64,000 nucleotides of DNA from Bacillus rubiinfantis (GCA_000752035.1 CCFE01000032.1:2501-66500); one strand, 5' to 3'. Shown: positions 1 through 10,527, counted from the stretch's first letter. A program made the numbers and translations. Notes: a model not told the origin generated them from the sequence alone.

Positions 1-1083
<1,083 letters not shown>

Positions 1084-1384
1084 ATGAGTTGATTTAAGCT
1101 CATAAAAAATAACGTTGGCTTTACTCTATATAATAATATAGAAGTAAATAGTTTTTATTGTTGACGTTTTTGTTTGTTTAGTTTTAAAAGAACAAATCAT
1201 CGTTAAGCGCGACTTTCTTATAATAACATCTGACCGCATCTTAGTCAACACTTTTTTTGATTAATATTTACATCATTTTTAAGTTGTTAACTAGTTATTA
1301 ACGACTGCTTGACTATAATATCATCGATAACATTCATCCGTCAACGGAAATATTAAAGTTCTAACTTTCTGATTATTAGCAGCA
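1084..1384 (-). other. rRNA leader and promoter region without protein genes
   Basis: This 300-base AT-rich stretch separates the 16S gene from the ptsG terminator. It holds the rRNA promoter described separately and a leader transcript of about 130 bases before mature 16S. I see no open frame with a ribosome site. Confidence 0.7.
1220..1248 (-). promoter_or_regulatory. rRNA operon promoter
   Basis: On the minus strand TTGACT (1243-1248) and TATTAT (1220-1225) are separated by exactly 17 bases, and the promoter points into the 16S gene about 135 bases downstream. Spacing and location fit a Bacillus rrn promoter. A second upstream promoter could exist but is not clear. Confidence 0.75.
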
Positions 1385-1422
1385 TAAAAATCCGGCTTGA
1401 ATGATTAAGTCCGAGCCGGATT
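1385..1422 (-). terminator. Terminator of ptsG
   Basis: An inverted repeat (AATCCGGCT and AGCCGGATT, loop about 15 bases) is followed on the minus strand by TTTTTA, directly after the ptsG stop codon at 1427. Confidence 0.85.
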
Positions 1423-1426
1423 GTAT

Positions 1427-3481
1427 TTACTTTTTAATGTTGACGATTCCTTTTTGTTTCGTATTAAAAAAGCCTTGTTGCTCAATTACAACCTTTTCAT
1501 CTTCAGATAGGTTGGTAAATACAATGGGAGTGATTGTTGATTTGGCATGTTCTTTAATATAAGCAATATCAAATTTCAAAAGCGGCTGTCCTTGTTTAAC
1601 TTCAGTATTTTCAGCGACCAGGCTCTCAAATCCCACACCTTTAAGATTCACTGTATCTAAACCAACGTGAATAAGAATTTCACGGCCATTAGTAGATAAT
1701 ATCCCTAAAGCATGTTTTGTCGCGAATAGGTTTGTGATTTTACCATCAACAGGTGATACAACTATCCCCTCCTCTGGAACAATCGCAAAACCGTCACCCA
1801 TCATTTTTTCAGCGAAGACTAGATCTGGTACTTCGGTGATTGGCATAATTACGCCTTTGATTGGAATCGCAAAATCATCTTCACCATTTTGCTCATTACG
1901 CACTGTTTCAGGGTTTACTTTTTCAATTTGCTGGCTTGCAGGTGCCGGTTTAACGGTGCGGGCCTTTTTGCCGCTCATAATATCACTCATCTGGCTCTTA
2001 ATCATTTCAGACCGCGGACCAAAGATCGCTTGAATATTATTACCTACCTCAAGTACACCAGCAGCACCAAGTTGTTTTAGTTCATGTTTATTTACTATAC
2101 TACTATCATTTACTGAAACTCTTAAACGTGTGATACACGCATCCAAGTGAGCGATATTATTTTCTCCACCTAAGGCGGCAAGAATTTGATATGGAAGATC
2201 GCTTGTTTGTGCTTTCCCACTGGAATTTGCAGCTTCCGCCTCATCGTCCTCTCTACCTGGTGTCTTAAGATTTAATTTCGTAATCGTGAAACGAAACACG
2301 GTGTAATAAATCACCGCAAAAACTAACCCTAGAAGTACTGCAACCCACCACCGCTCTTTCCCTGGAAGAATACCAAATAGAACAAAGTCAATCGCACCAC
2401 CTGAGAAAGTATAACCTAAATGCACTTTAAACAGAGTCAATAAGACAAATGATAAACCATCAAGGACTGCATGGATAAAAAATAATAGCGGCGATACGAA
2501 TAAAAATGAAAATTCAATCGGCTCTGTAATGCCCGTTAAAAATGATGTTAAGGCTGCAGAACCCAGCAGCCCTGCTACAAGCTTTTTCTTTTCAGGCTTT
2601 GCAGTACGATACATTGCCAATGCGGCTGCTGGTAAGCCAAACATCATGACTGGGAACTCTCCACCCATAAAATAACCGGCAGTGAGTTTAACATTATCCT
2701 TTAACTGAGCAAAGAAAATGGTCATGTCGCCACGAACAATATCTCCCGCAATTGTTTTATAAGAGCCGAACTCATACCAAAACGGTGCATAATAAATATG
2801 ATGCAAACCAAAAGGAATAAGTAACCGTTTAATAAAACCAAAGAAGAAGACAGCTATGTAGGTCCCGCTTCCTAACAGCCATTCCGAAGCATTGTTCATT
2901 CCATGCTGAATAGGCGGCCAAATCACTAATAATAGAAGCCCTGCTACTAACGAAGTGGCAGCCGTAACAATCGGAACAAATCGCTTTCCAGCAAAGAAAC
3001 CAAGAAACGCAGGCATTTCAATATTATGGAAGCGATTGTAACAATAAGCAGCGATCAGTCCAACAATAATCCCGCCAAATACACCTGTTTGCAGGGTAGG
3101 AATTCCTAAAACAGTGGCATATCCCGGGTTCTTCGCAACCATGTCTGCAGTTACACCAGCCCATGTACTCATAACCTGATTTAAGACAAGGTACCCTACA
3201 AGGGCAGCAAGAGCAGCGGCGCCATCACCTGCTAAACCAATCGCAACACCAGCTGCAAAGATAAGCGGCAGGTTGCCAAAGATAATACTGCCTGCATCCT
3301 CCATGACACTAGCAATCAGCTGAATCCAATGGGTATTTAAAATGGGCAAATAATCAAGCATGGTAGGCTGCTGAATAGCGTTCCCGATTCCTAACAGTAG
3401 ACCAGCTGCTGGTAAGAGGGCAACCGGAAGCATCAGCGCTTTACCGATTTTTTGTAAAATGCCAAAAGCGTTTTTAAACAT
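1427..3481 (-). CDS. ptsG: PTS glucose transporter, EIICBA fusion
   Basis: Imports and phosphorylates glucose, taking phosphate from HPr. The 684-residue protein has the EIIC membrane domain first (about 10 hydrophobic segments, residues 1-400). EIIB follows, with the phosphorylated cysteine in DACITRLRV (Cys449), then a C-terminal EIIA with the active histidine in ILIHVGLDTV (His605). The domain order CBA matches B. subtilis PtsG. I chose ATG 3481, which follows GGAGGAATTAT. The frame stays open for 40 further codons upstream, but those overlap the antiterminator leader and have no ribosome site. A RAT/terminator leader lies just upstream and glcT upstream of that, so expression is induced by glucose through GlcT antitermination. 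Confidence 0.97.
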   Translation of the reverse strand: MFKNAFGILQKIGKALMLPVALLPAAGLLLGIGNAIQQPTMLDYLPILNTHWIQLIASVMEDAGSIIFGNLPLIFAAGVAIGLAGDGAAALAALVGYLVLNQVMSTWAGVTADMVAKNPGYATVLGIPTLQTGVFGGIIVGLIAAYCYNRFHNIEMPAFLGFFAGKRFVPIVTAATSLVAGLLLLVIWPPIQHGMNNASEWLLGSGTYIAVFFFGFIKRLLIPFGLHHIYYAPFWYEFGSYKTIAGDIVRGDMTIFFAQLKDNVKLTAGYFMGGEFPVMMFGLPAAALAMYRTAKPEKKKLVAGLLGSAALTSFLTGITEPIEFSFLFVSPLLFFIHAVLDGLSFVLLTLFKVHLGYTFSGGAIDFVLFGILPGKERWWVAVLLGLVFAVIYYTVFRFTITKLNLKTPGREDDEAEAANSSGKAQTSDLPYQILAALGGENNIAHLDACITRLRVSVNDSSIVNKHELKQLGAAGVLEVGNNIQAIFGPRSEMIKSQMSDIMSGKKARTVKPAPASQQIEKVNPETVRNEQNGEDDFAIPIKGVIMPITEVPDLVFAEKMMGDGFAIVPEEGIVVSPVDGKITNLFATKHALGILSTNGREILIHVGLDTVNLKGVGFESLVAENTEVKQGQPLLKFDIAYIKEHAKSTITPIVFTNLSEDEKVVIEQQGFFNTKQKGIVNIKK

Positions 3482-3533
3482 ATAATTCCTCCGATAATTT
3501 TCCAGCTTATTAAACGCTTTCATATTTGTAAAA

Positions 3534-3648
3534 AACAAAAAAGGCATGAGGAAAAAATGTAATGGAATGATGTATTGGTATATACTCCCAATCATTTCCA
3601 TTTTAATTGTTACTTTTCACTCATGCCTGATCGAATCAGTAACACGTA
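3534..3648 (-). promoter_or_regulatory. GlcT-type RAT antiterminator overlapping a terminator (ptsG leader)
   Basis: Reading the minus strand, ACGTGTTACTGATTCGATCA (from 3647) continues into GGCATGAGTGAAAAGT. This is the ribonucleic antiterminator known from B. subtilis ptsG. The GGCATGAG half (3620-3627) also pairs with CTCATGCC (3543-3550) followed by TTTTTTG, forming an intrinsic terminator. GlcT bound to the RAT would block this terminator when glucose is present. An almost identical element occurs at 48014-48124. Confidence 0.93.
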
Positions 3649-3658
3649 AAAATAATGA

Positions 3659-4501
3659 CTATTGAATTTTTGATTGCAATCGTTGCAAATGCATCGTTAA
3701 ATAAACGGCTTCCGCATCGAATACTGGCAACCTCAATGTTTGCTGCATAATTTTAATGAGCTTCCAAGCGAGATTATAACAAACCGGATATTCTTCTTTC
3801 AAGAGGGCGGCAATTTTATTTGGTTCTTCAACCCGCTCGCCTTTTTTTACCCGCTCTATTGCATAGCGGAGATGGCGAACAAGTCTCATATAATCAATAC
3901 TGTCTCTATCTATTACGATGTCCAGTTGCTCTTCCACCATACTTACCAGCCTGCTAACAAGCTGCGAAGCTTGATTGACTTCCGATAAATTCTTATTGGT
4001 AAGCGCACTATGAATATGAAGGGCAATGAATCCTATTTCACCGGTTGGCAGACTAATATCCGTCTTTTCTTTAATTAAATCAACAACTTCCACCGCAATT
4101 TCATATTCTCGGCGATACAGCGCTTTCGTTTCAACGAGAAATGGATTGGTTATTTCCATTCCATTTGAAATACGCGTAAGCGCAAACATTAAATGGTCTG
4201 TTAAAGCGACATGAATATGCTCGTTTAACATCGAATTGGTTCGTTGTTTGATAAGTTCAATCGCCGAAATAATTACCTCATGAAATTCACGATCAATAAA
4301 TGGGAGGAGTTTAATGTAGTTTTCCTGCTCCCTTTCATTTTTTAACACGAACAGTTTTTCGGTTTCACTCGTATCAATAGTATCACCTTGTTTTCGGTTA
4401 AACCCGATTCCTTTTCCAATTAGCACAACTTCTTGGTAAGAAGGATGTTCAGCAATTAAGACATTATTATTCAATACTTTCTCTATTTTTAAGATAGCCA
4501 T
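3659..4501 (-). CDS. glcT: GlcT, PRD-containing transcription antiterminator
   Basis: A 280-residue BglG/SacY-family RNA-binding antiterminator. Residues 1-55 form the RNA-binding (CAT) domain. PRD1 (about 70-170) keeps the conserved histidines His103 and His162, and PRD2 (about 175-280) keeps His210 and His271. Phosphorylation of these by EIIB/HPr controls dimerisation. It sits directly upstream of the ptsG leader on the same strand, the classical glcT-ptsG order. The length is typical of the family and all four PRD histidines are visible, so the protein should be functional. It is the only complete GlcT in the window and could also act on the second RAT at 48.1 kb. Confidence 0.95.
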   Translation of the reverse strand: MAILKIEKVLNNNVLIAEHPSYQEVVLIGKGIGFNRKQGDTIDTSETEKLFVLKNEREQENYIKLLPFIDREFHEVIISAIELIKQRTNSMLNEHIHVALTDHLMFALTRISNGMEITNPFLVETKALYRREYEIAVEVVDLIKEKTDISLPTGEIGFIALHIHSALTNKNLSEVNQASQLVSRLVSMVEEQLDIVIDRDSIDYMRLVRHLRYAIERVKKGERVEEPNKIAALLKEEYPVCYNLAWKLIKIMQQTLRLPVFDAEAVYLTMHLQRLQSKIQ

Positions 4502-4550
4502 AATTCCAGCTCACTCATTTCAACCGTTCTACTGTATCTATAGTATTAAA

Positions 4551-4579
4551 ATGTTATAAAAGACTCTGATTGAAGTCAA
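4551..4579 (-). promoter_or_regulatory. Candidate glcT promoter
   Basis: On the minus strand TTGACT (4574-4579) and TAACAT (4551-4556) have a 17-base spacer and lie 50 bases upstream of the glcT start. The -10 match is moderate. Confidence 0.4.
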
Positions 4580-4608
4580 CGGCAAAATTCGCCAGCTGTA
4601 ATGTTAAT

Positions 4609-5736
4609 TTACTCATATTTCATTCCCCTTAATCCAATAATATAGAAAGCAAGAGAAAATCCAACTAATGCTAGTGTAGCTTCTAGTAAGGTACCCAAAT
4701 GTAAACTGCCGCTAATAATCTCTTTAAAACCTGACATAGCCCAACTTTGCGGCACTCCCAAAGCAACTTTTTGCATAATCTCCGGAACAATGTCAAGCGG
4801 CCAATAGACTCCTCCCAACATACAACTGCTAACAATTATAACTGAATTCATAGCAGTTGCCTGTTGCTTTGTTTTGACAAGTCCGGCAACCATTAACCCA
4901 AAACCAACTATTGTGATAATCACTAACGAAGTAAACGGGATCAAATAAAGTAGATTTCCCCAACTCGTTTGAAACATCCATTTCATCGCAATAAGCAGGA
5001 CTGAAAATTGAATCCAGCCCAAAAGAAAATAAGCGCCAAGATAGCCACCGATGATTTCAATTTTACGTGCCGGTGAAGTAAATAATCTCCTCCAGGTGCC
5101 TCCCTTTTTTTCATCGAGAATGATGGATGCTGCACCAGATAGACCGAACATCATAAACATCATCGCAAAGCCAACAATCATTAAGTTTGTCCCGACCAGC
5201 TTATCTGTATTCTTTTGCACAGTTTGTTGTTCAATAGTTACGCCTTTCTGTTGTGCAACTTGTGTTAACAAAGCAGTAAATCCAGTTTCTTGCTGGGATT
5301 CTGTTGCTGTATAGGAGCTGCGAACCAGTTGAGCTGTTCCTTGTAAATAAGGTTCTAAAGCGAGATAGTCCTCTGTTTTTTTCTGAACAATCACTTCAAA
5401 TAAGGGCTGCTGCGTTTTCATTCGTCGCTCAATATCTTCTGGAACGACAATTGCTGCAATTGCTTTTTGAGCAGACACATTCTTGCGAGCTTGAGCAATC
5501 CCTTCCTGTTTCCAATGGAAGTTCTTCTCTTTTGTTAACAGCTTGGTAACTGCCTTACTTGTTTCATTATTGGCAACCACAATGTTCACAAGCGGTTTAC
5601 TCTTTTCAGAATCAACAGACATGCCGCCAAAAATCCAACTGAATACCACTGGCATAACAAACATTAACACGATTACCCCTGGTGATTTGAAAAAACTTTT
5701 AACATTCAATAATAGGATTGAAAAAGCTCTACGCAT
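4609..5736 (-). CDS. ABC-2 type transporter permease (second subunit)
   Basis: A 375-residue membrane subunit of an ABC-2 family exporter. It has one N-terminal hydrophobic segment, then an extracytoplasmic loop of roughly 150 residues, and five or six membrane segments in the C-terminal half (from GTNLMIVGFAMMFMMF onward). This YhgE/Ccm-like layout is typical of drug, bacteriocin or lipid exporters. ATG 5736 was chosen because GGAGGGGGAAGT precedes it; the frame has a start eight codons earlier inside the ribosome site. It overlaps the preceding permease gene by eight bases, so the two are translationally coupled. The transported substrate cannot be read from sequence. Confidence 0.85.
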   Translation of the reverse strand: MRRAFSILLLNVKSFFKSPGVIVLMFVMPVVFSWIFGGMSVDSEKSKPLVNIVVANNETSKAVTKLLTKEKNFHWKQEGIAQARKNVSAQKAIAAIVVPEDIERRMKTQQPLFEVIVQKKTEDYLALEPYLQGTAQLVRSSYTATESQQETGFTALLTQVAQQKGVTIEQQTVQKNTDKLVGTNLMIVGFAMMFMMFGLSGAASIILDEKKGGTWRRLFTSPARKIEIIGGYLGAYFLLGWIQFSVLLIAMKWMFQTSWGNLLYLIPFTSLVIITIVGFGLMVAGLVKTKQQATAMNSVIIVSSCMLGGVYWPLDIVPEIMQKVALGVPQSWAMSGFKEIISGSLHLGTLLEATLALVGFSLAFYIIGLRGMKYE

Positions 5737-6907
5737 ACTTCCCCCTCCTTTCAAATACAAGGAACACTAATCCAAGTATGAAGAAGCAAGCGCCTAAGGC
5801 AAAGGAACCGAAAACTGCCGGAAGAATATCTGCCAGCCCTGCTCCGGACATGAGTTTTAAATATGTCTGCAGTGCAAGCCCATTAGGCAAGAATTTCGTT
5901 GCTGAAACAATCCAATCAGGAAATATATATAAAGGTACCATACTGCCGCCTAATGCAGCCATAATCTGGGTTCCTAGCATCCCGCCAACATTAAATGCCT
6001 TTTCCGTCTTCATGATTGCCCCGGCTACCATTCCCAGTCCACAAGCACTTACAACAAAAGCAACTGTCATAACAACAATCCCCACAACAGATGCACCCCA
6101 ATCAACCCCAAAAATCAAACTAGTTCCGAGAATAATAATAAACGCTTGAAGTAAACAAAGGATAATCAATCCCAGCATTTTCCCGAACAAATAGTGAGGA
6201 TATGTAAGATTGGTCAACTGTAGACGCTGGTAAACCGTTTCCTCTTTTTCCCGAATCATCATCGTGATGCCTTGGACAACGGTCATAAGTAAGAACATGA
6301 CTGCCATGGCCGCTGCATAGTATTGAACGGAACCAACCGGTTTTGCTTTTTCATTTAAGGTAGATTCTTTGATGAGGTTTTTTGTTTCGAGTATCTCCCG
6401 TGGCTGGATCATCGTTGCTTGTTGTGAGGCTACCGACAGCGAATGTATCGGGAGCATCTGGGTAAACTGTTCAATTACGCTTTGGACGACAATCGGTTTT
6501 ACCCCAGGATCTGGCACAGTTAGTAGCTTAACCTTTGTTTCTTTACCAGCAATTAGTGATGAGGTGAATTCAGGCAGGATAATGATGCCGACATCGAGTT
6601 TATGACTTTTAATTTGTTCGTACAACTCGCCTTTTTGAAGATATTTAAGCTCTATTTGTTTTGACATGCTTTTTGTAAATACTTCTTCCGTTAAAACTTT
6701 ACTTAGGACACCTTGATCTTGATTCACTACACCAAGGGTAAATTTCTCGATAACCGCATCCTTTTCACTCATTAAATTACCAAATGCTGCTCCTAAGATG
6801 GCTATTAGCAACAGAGGCATTGCAATCAAGGTGAGAAAGGCCTTTTTATCACGAATCATCAATAATAAATCCTTCCACGCCAACCACCAAAAACCCAAAA
6901 TACTCAC
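5729..6907 (-). CDS. ABC-2 type transporter permease (first subunit)
   Basis: A 392-residue ABC-2 membrane protein with the same architecture as its neighbour: one N-terminal helix (about 20-45), a long outer loop (45-210), then six hydrophobic segments, starting near AAAMAVMFLLMTVV. The two permeases probably form a heterodimer with the ATPase encoded six bases upstream. All three genes are on one strand with minimal spacing, a complete export operon. The divergence of the two permeases suggests an old duplication. The substrate is unknown; family members export antibiotics, lantibiotics or lipids. Confidence 0.86.
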   Translation of the reverse strand: MSILGFWWLAWKDLLLMIRDKKAFLTLIAMPLLLIAILGAAFGNLMSEKDAVIEKFTLGVVNQDQGVLSKVLTEEVFTKSMSKQIELKYLQKGELYEQIKSHKLDVGIIILPEFTSSLIAGKETKVKLLTVPDPGVKPIVVQSVIEQFTQMLPIHSLSVASQQATMIQPREILETKNLIKESTLNEKAKPVGSVQYYAAAMAVMFLLMTVVQGITMMIREKEETVYQRLQLTNLTYPHYLFGKMLGLIILCLLQAFIIILGTSLIFGVDWGASVVGIVVMTVAFVVSACGLGMVAGAIMKTEKAFNVGGMLGTQIMAALGGSMVPLYIFPDWIVSATKFLPNGLALQTYLKLMSGAGLADILPAVFGSFALGACFFILGLVFLVFERRGKYA

Positions 6908-6913
6908 CCCCTA

Positions 6914-7861
6914 TTAATCTCTTAACGTCCGTCCTGTTAAATGAAGAAACACAGTTTCCAGATTGGGCTCGGCAATATCAACAGAAGTTATCGTCGTTCC
7001 ACTCTCTGTTATCTTTTGAATTAATTGGCTCAAAATGACCTGCGGTTGCTTATGAAAAACAGTCAATTGACTGTCTTGCCATACATATTCCCGTTCTGAA
7101 AAAAGCCCAGCTACTGCATCGTTTACTTTTTTCAAGTCGTTCTCAGCTTTTTCAAGTGTTAAAATAATCCTTGAGCGATCATCAATTTCCTCGCGGAGAT
7201 CCTTTAATGTACCGCAAGCAATTACCTCTCCATGGTCAATAATCCCAATCCGCTCACAAAGGTACTCTACTTCCTCCATATAATGACTCGTGTACATGAT
7301 CGTCATACCTTCACTATTTAAGCGCTTCACTGTTTCTAAAATATGATTCCGTGATTGCGGGTCAATGCCTACTGTTGGCTCATCCATGATTAACATTTGT
7401 GGCTGGTGCATGATAGCTGCACCGATATTGACACGGCGTTTCATTCCTCCAGAGAAAGCAGCTACTTTATCCTTAGCCCGTTCTGTTAAACCGATAATAT
7501 CTAAGACTTCATCTACCTTTTTGTGAAGTGTTTTCCCGCTAAGGCCGTATAATCGCCCCCAAAACCTTAAATTTTCCCGGGCTGACATTTCTTGATAAAG
7601 AGCGATTTCCTGTGGGACAACCCCAATCCAATGTTGTGCCCGCTTTGGCGTTTTCACAACGTCGATACCATTTAACGAGATCGACCCGGATGTAGGTGGA
7701 AATAAGCCCGTTATCATGTTAATGGTCGTTGATTTTCCAGCACCGTTAGGACCAAGCAAACCAAAAGATTCTCCTTTTTTTACAGTAAATGAAACACCCT
7801 TCACTGCCTCAAACTGCCCAAAGCTTTTTCGCAAATCGCTTACTGTAAGCATCTCCATCAT
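6914..7861 (-). CDS. ABC transporter ATP-binding protein (ABC-2 exporter)
   Basis: Nucleotide-binding subunit of the exporter, about 315 residues. Visible motifs are Walker A GPNGAGKST (residues 38-46), the Q-loop region GVVPQE, the signature FSGGMKRR and Walker B MLIMDEPTVGID. A C-terminal extension of about 90 residues after the switch histidine (TSHYMEE) is typical of DrrA/CcmA-type exporters. The start is ambiguous: GTG at 7867 and ATG at 7861 both follow the AGGGGG ribosome site, and ATG 7861 has the better spacing. It leads the three-gene export operon. Confidence 0.9.
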   Translation of the reverse strand: MMEMLTVSDLRKSFGQFEAVKGVSFTVKKGESFGLLGPNGAGKSTTINMITGLFPPTSGSISLNGIDVVKTPKRAQHWIGVVPQEIALYQEMSARENLRFWGRLYGLSGKTLHKKVDEVLDIIGLTERAKDKVAAFSGGMKRRVNIGAAIMHQPQMLIMDEPTVGIDPQSRNHILETVKRLNSEGMTIMYTSHYMEEVEYLCERIGIIDHGEVIACGTLKDLREEIDDRSRIILTLEKAENDLKKVNDAVAGLFSEREYVWQDSQLTVFHKQPQVILSQLIQKITESGTTITSVDIAEPNLETVFLHLTGRTLRD

Positions 7862-7984
7862 TAGCACCCCCTACAATAGCTACCGCCTTAATCATACCGT
7901 AAAGGAGAGGGAAAAATTACTATTTTTTATAAAAAATAAAAAACTGCTAGGCTAAATGCACTAGCAGTTCTTCGTTAAAATATA

Positions 7985-9313
7985 TTATTGTAAGAAAATA
8001 AAGTAGAGAACAAAGATGACAAAGAATAGATACATGATTGGGTTAATTTCCTTGACCCGTCCCTTCACGAGCATCGTAATCGGATAGAAAATAAAGCCCA
8101 TCGCGATTCCCGTTGCAATACTGTAAGAAAGCGGCATGGCAATCATCGTTAAGAAGGCCGGCACTGCGATTTCAAATCGTTTCCAGTCAATCTTTCCTAA
8201 AGAAGACACCATCAAGACCCCGACAATGATTAGTGCAGGTGCAGTCACTGGTGAGGTAATAACCGATAGAAGCGGAAAGAAAAAGATCGATAAAAGAAAG
8301 AAGCCTGCTGTTACTAAGGAGGCAAATCCTGTCCTAGCCCCTGATGCTACTCCTGCCGTTGATTCGATATAAGATGTAGTGGTTGATGTTCCAAGGACTG
8401 CCCCTACTGTAGAGGCAATGGAATCAGCGATTAACGCTCTACCTGCACGTGGAAGTTTACCATCTTTCATTAATCCTGCTTGCCCTGCGACAGCAACCAG
8501 TGTACCTGCATTATCAAAGAAATCAACAAACAAGAATGTTAATATTACCCCGAGCATGGCGGTTGTATAAAACGAACTATCCGAAAAGGATGAAAATGCC
8601 GCCCCGAATGTTGGCTCGATACTTGGTACATCGCCAAAAATTTTCGTTGGGATATCAATTAATCCGCAAATCATCCCAACAATAACCGTGACGACCATTC
8701 CAAAGAAAACTGCACCGCTTATCCCTCTCGTCATCAAAACAACTGTTACGAAGATTCCAAAAATAGACAGGAGCACCGGACCAGATGTTAAATCGCCTAA
8801 CCCAACAAGTGTCGCATCATTATTGACAATAATTTTCGCATTTTGCAAACCGATAAAGGTAATATATAAACCGATGCCAGCTCCAACCGCATATTTTAGA
8901 TCAACCGGAATCGCATTAATAATTTTTTCACGAAGCCCAGTTAAGGTTAATAAAAAGAAAAATAATCCAGAAATAAATACTGCGCCTAGGGCATGCTGCC
9001 AAGGAATCCCGCTGCCCAATACAACAGTGTAAGCAAAAAAGGCATTCAAGCCCATTCCCGGTGCAAGTGCCATTGGATACTTTCCAATGAGTCCCATAAT
9101 AATTGACCCTAAAGCTGCAGCTAAGGCTGTTGCAACAAAGACAGCACCATAATCCATCCTTAGTGCATTTGGAAAATCTTCTACGGATGCAAGTGACAAT
9201 GTCAGCGGGTTGACGACCAAGATGTAGGCCATGGCCAAAAACGTCGTGAACCCACCAATAAATTCTTTGCGATAATTGGTGCCTAGTTTTTCAAACTCAA
9301 AATACTTTTGCAT
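7985..9313 (-). CDS. pbuG: Guanine/hypoxanthine permease, NCS2/AzgA family
   Basis: A 442-residue, 12-13 helix purine:proton symporter of the AzgA branch. Family signatures are FTTFLAMAYILVVNP near the N-terminus, ALAPGMGLNAFFAY (about residues 80-95) and the C-terminal region with TSTTTSYIESTAGVASGARTG. It imports hypoxanthine and guanine for salvage. Purine control is visible twice: a guanine riboswitch with terminator lies in the leader, and a pair of PurR-type boxes lies upstream of the promoter. Length and motifs are normal for PbuG; PbuO is the nearest alternative. Confidence 0.93.
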   Translation of the reverse strand: MQKYFEFEKLGTNYRKEFIGGFTTFLAMAYILVVNPLTLSLASVEDFPNALRMDYGAVFVATALAAALGSIIMGLIGKYPMALAPGMGLNAFFAYTVVLGSGIPWQHALGAVFISGLFFFLLTLTGLREKIINAIPVDLKYAVGAGIGLYITFIGLQNAKIIVNNDATLVGLGDLTSGPVLLSIFGIFVTVVLMTRGISGAVFFGMVVTVIVGMICGLIDIPTKIFGDVPSIEPTFGAAFSSFSDSSFYTTAMLGVILTFLFVDFFDNAGTLVAVAGQAGLMKDGKLPRAGRALIADSIASTVGAVLGTSTTTSYIESTAGVASGARTGFASLVTAGFFLLSIFFFPLLSVITSPVTAPALIIVGVLMVSSLGKIDWKRFEIAVPAFLTMIAMPLSYSIATGIAMGFIFYPITMLVKGRVKEINPIMYLFFVIFVLYFIFLQ

Positions 9314-9351
9314 TTTTTGTTCCCCCTATGAATCTAGTGTTTTTTCCAACT

Positions 9352-9384
9352 AAAAAGCACTCCGGTGATTTCTACCAGAGTGCT
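9352..9384 (-). terminator. Riboswitch-controlled terminator before pbuG
   Basis: On the minus strand AGCACTCTGG and CCGGAGTGCT pair around a 9-base loop and are followed by TTTTT. It lies between the purine aptamer and the pbuG start, as expected for transcription attenuation. Confidence 0.88.
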
Positions 9385-9441
9385 GACACAGGGATTGTGA
9401 ATCAAGAGGCATTGTACAATAACCCCTTTTATTTACTACCC

Positions 9442-9507
9442 CGTAGTCAAGCCATTTACGGTGGCTTGGTAGAAACTCTTGGGCCATATCCCCAATATTA
9501 TACGACG
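9442..9507 (-). promoter_or_regulatory. Purine (guanine-type) riboswitch of pbuG
   Basis: The minus strand shows the conserved purine aptamer core: GTATAATATTGGGGATATGG, the J2/3 segment TTTCTACC, ACCGTAAA in loop 3, and GACTAC in J3/1. The C in GACTAC (the position equivalent to C74 of xpt) predicts guanine or hypoxanthine recognition rather than adenine. P1 is formed by CGTCGTA and TACG. Confidence 0.95.
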
Positions 9508-9538
9508 TAAATCGACAGTATTTTCTTTTTCCTTCTCT

Positions 9539-9567
9539 ATCATAACAGCGGTAGTCAGTTTCGTCAA
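9539..9567 (-). promoter_or_regulatory. Sigma-A promoter of pbuG
   Basis: On the minus strand TTGACG (9562-9567), a 17-base spacer and TATGAT (9539-9544) form a near-consensus promoter about 30 bases upstream of the aptamer. Confidence 0.85.
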
Positions 9568-9573
9568 TAAAAA

Positions 9574-9613
9574 ATACGAACGATTTTATTAATAAAAATA
9601 GAATCGTTCGTAT
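9574..9613. promoter_or_regulatory. PurR-type operator (two inverted CGAAC boxes)
   Basis: ATACGAACGATT and its inverted copy AATCGTTCGTAT are separated by a 16-base AT-rich centre, directly upstream of the pbuG -35. B. subtilis PurR binds paired PurBoxes with a central CGAAC spaced about 16-17 bases, and pbuG is a known PurR target there. The repeat could also act as a hairpin, but neither side has a T-run that fits a terminator. Confidence 0.7.
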
Positions 9614-9684
9614 TACAAAAAAACAGTCGTTAGGTGTTCTTCATTCCAACTTGAGAGCTATGGAATGAACCTGACCCCTAAAAA

Positions 9685-10527
9685 TTAATTATTGGCTTGT
9701 ATGACTAAACCATCAAAAAATTGCTTTAGCGATACTTTCCCTCCGGTTGACGATTTTCCTTGCAAGAAAAGAATCTCTTTATGAATATTTTTATACCCAT
9801 AGAGAGTGTTTGCACACTCAATAGTTAATTCATTTTCAAAATCATCTTGACATAAATTCGCGATATTTTCCATGCCTTTTTTTATAGCTCGTCTTACACG
9901 CTGAAAAATAATCTTCTTTTCATGGGCGTCTAAAGCAAATTGGTAATCAAAGTTGATAGAATTAAAAGAAATATTTTGTTCAATCATCACTTGACTAATA
10001 TTTAAGATATCTGCATATCCTGCTTCAGAAGTTATTCCTAAAAACCCCAGAATAGAGCGCACCTTCTTCTTTGTTTCATTAAAATGATTTAAGTTTAAAT
10101 TGGAGTCACCATTTGAAGAAGAACCTAATAAGTTTTGAATTTTTTCTAGTTTTTGTTCCATTAATATACTTTGCTTTACTCGATTAACAATGGTCCGGAC
10201 TTCAATAAGATTGATCGGTTTATCGATAAAAAACTCAATTCCGGCTTTATAAGCATCTTCTCTCAATTCACTATCTCGAACTTGGGAAATCATAATAAAT
10301 TTCAACTCAGGTCTTACCTTGGCAAGTGCTTCAACTAGCGCAATACCATTTAGTTCAGGCATTAACAAATCTACTAAGACAATATCAACATTCAGTAACA
10401 TCAGTTCATTTAAGGCCATTTTAGGAGATACCGATGTTCCGACTACCTGATTACTCATGTCTTCTTCCACAATTCTTTGCAAGATCATAGTAACTGAAAG
10501 ATCATCGTCAATAATATAAAAATTCAT
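9685..10527 (-). CDS. GlnL (YcbB)-like response regulator
   Basis: A 280-residue regulator with an N-terminal receiver domain: acidic pocket DDD at residues 7-9, phosphoacceptor Asp53 in VLVDLLMPEL and Lys103 in FIDKP. It is followed by a YcbB-type DNA-binding domain (about 145-270) instead of an OmpR or LuxR output. B. subtilis GlnL, of the same type, activates glutaminase and glutamine uptake genes. The start overlaps the stop of the kinase gene by four bases. In B. subtilis the pair neighbours glutaminase; here the neighbours are ornithine carbamoyltransferase and a carrier, and glutaminase lies about 53 kb away. Its target here is inferred, not proven. Confidence 0.85.
   Translation of the reverse strand: MNFYIIDDDLSVTMILQRIVEEDMSNQVVGTSVSPKMALNELMLLNVDIVLVDLLMPELNGIALVEALAKVRPELKFIMISQVRDSELREDAYKAGIEFFIDKPINLIEVRTIVNRVKQSILMEQKLEKIQNLLGSSSNGDSNLNLNHFNETKKKVRSILGFLGITSEAGYADILNISQVMIEQNISFNSINFDYQFALDAHEKKIIFQRVRRAIKKGMENIANLCQDDFENELTIECANTLYGYKNIHKEILFLQGKSSTGGKVSLKQFFDGLVIQANN

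Noticed and set aside
9574..9613. Inverted repeat as a terminator after the response regulator gene
   Set aside because: It lies upstream of that gene's 3' end on the far side and next to the pbuG -35, and the CGAAC cores and spacing fit PurR boxes better.
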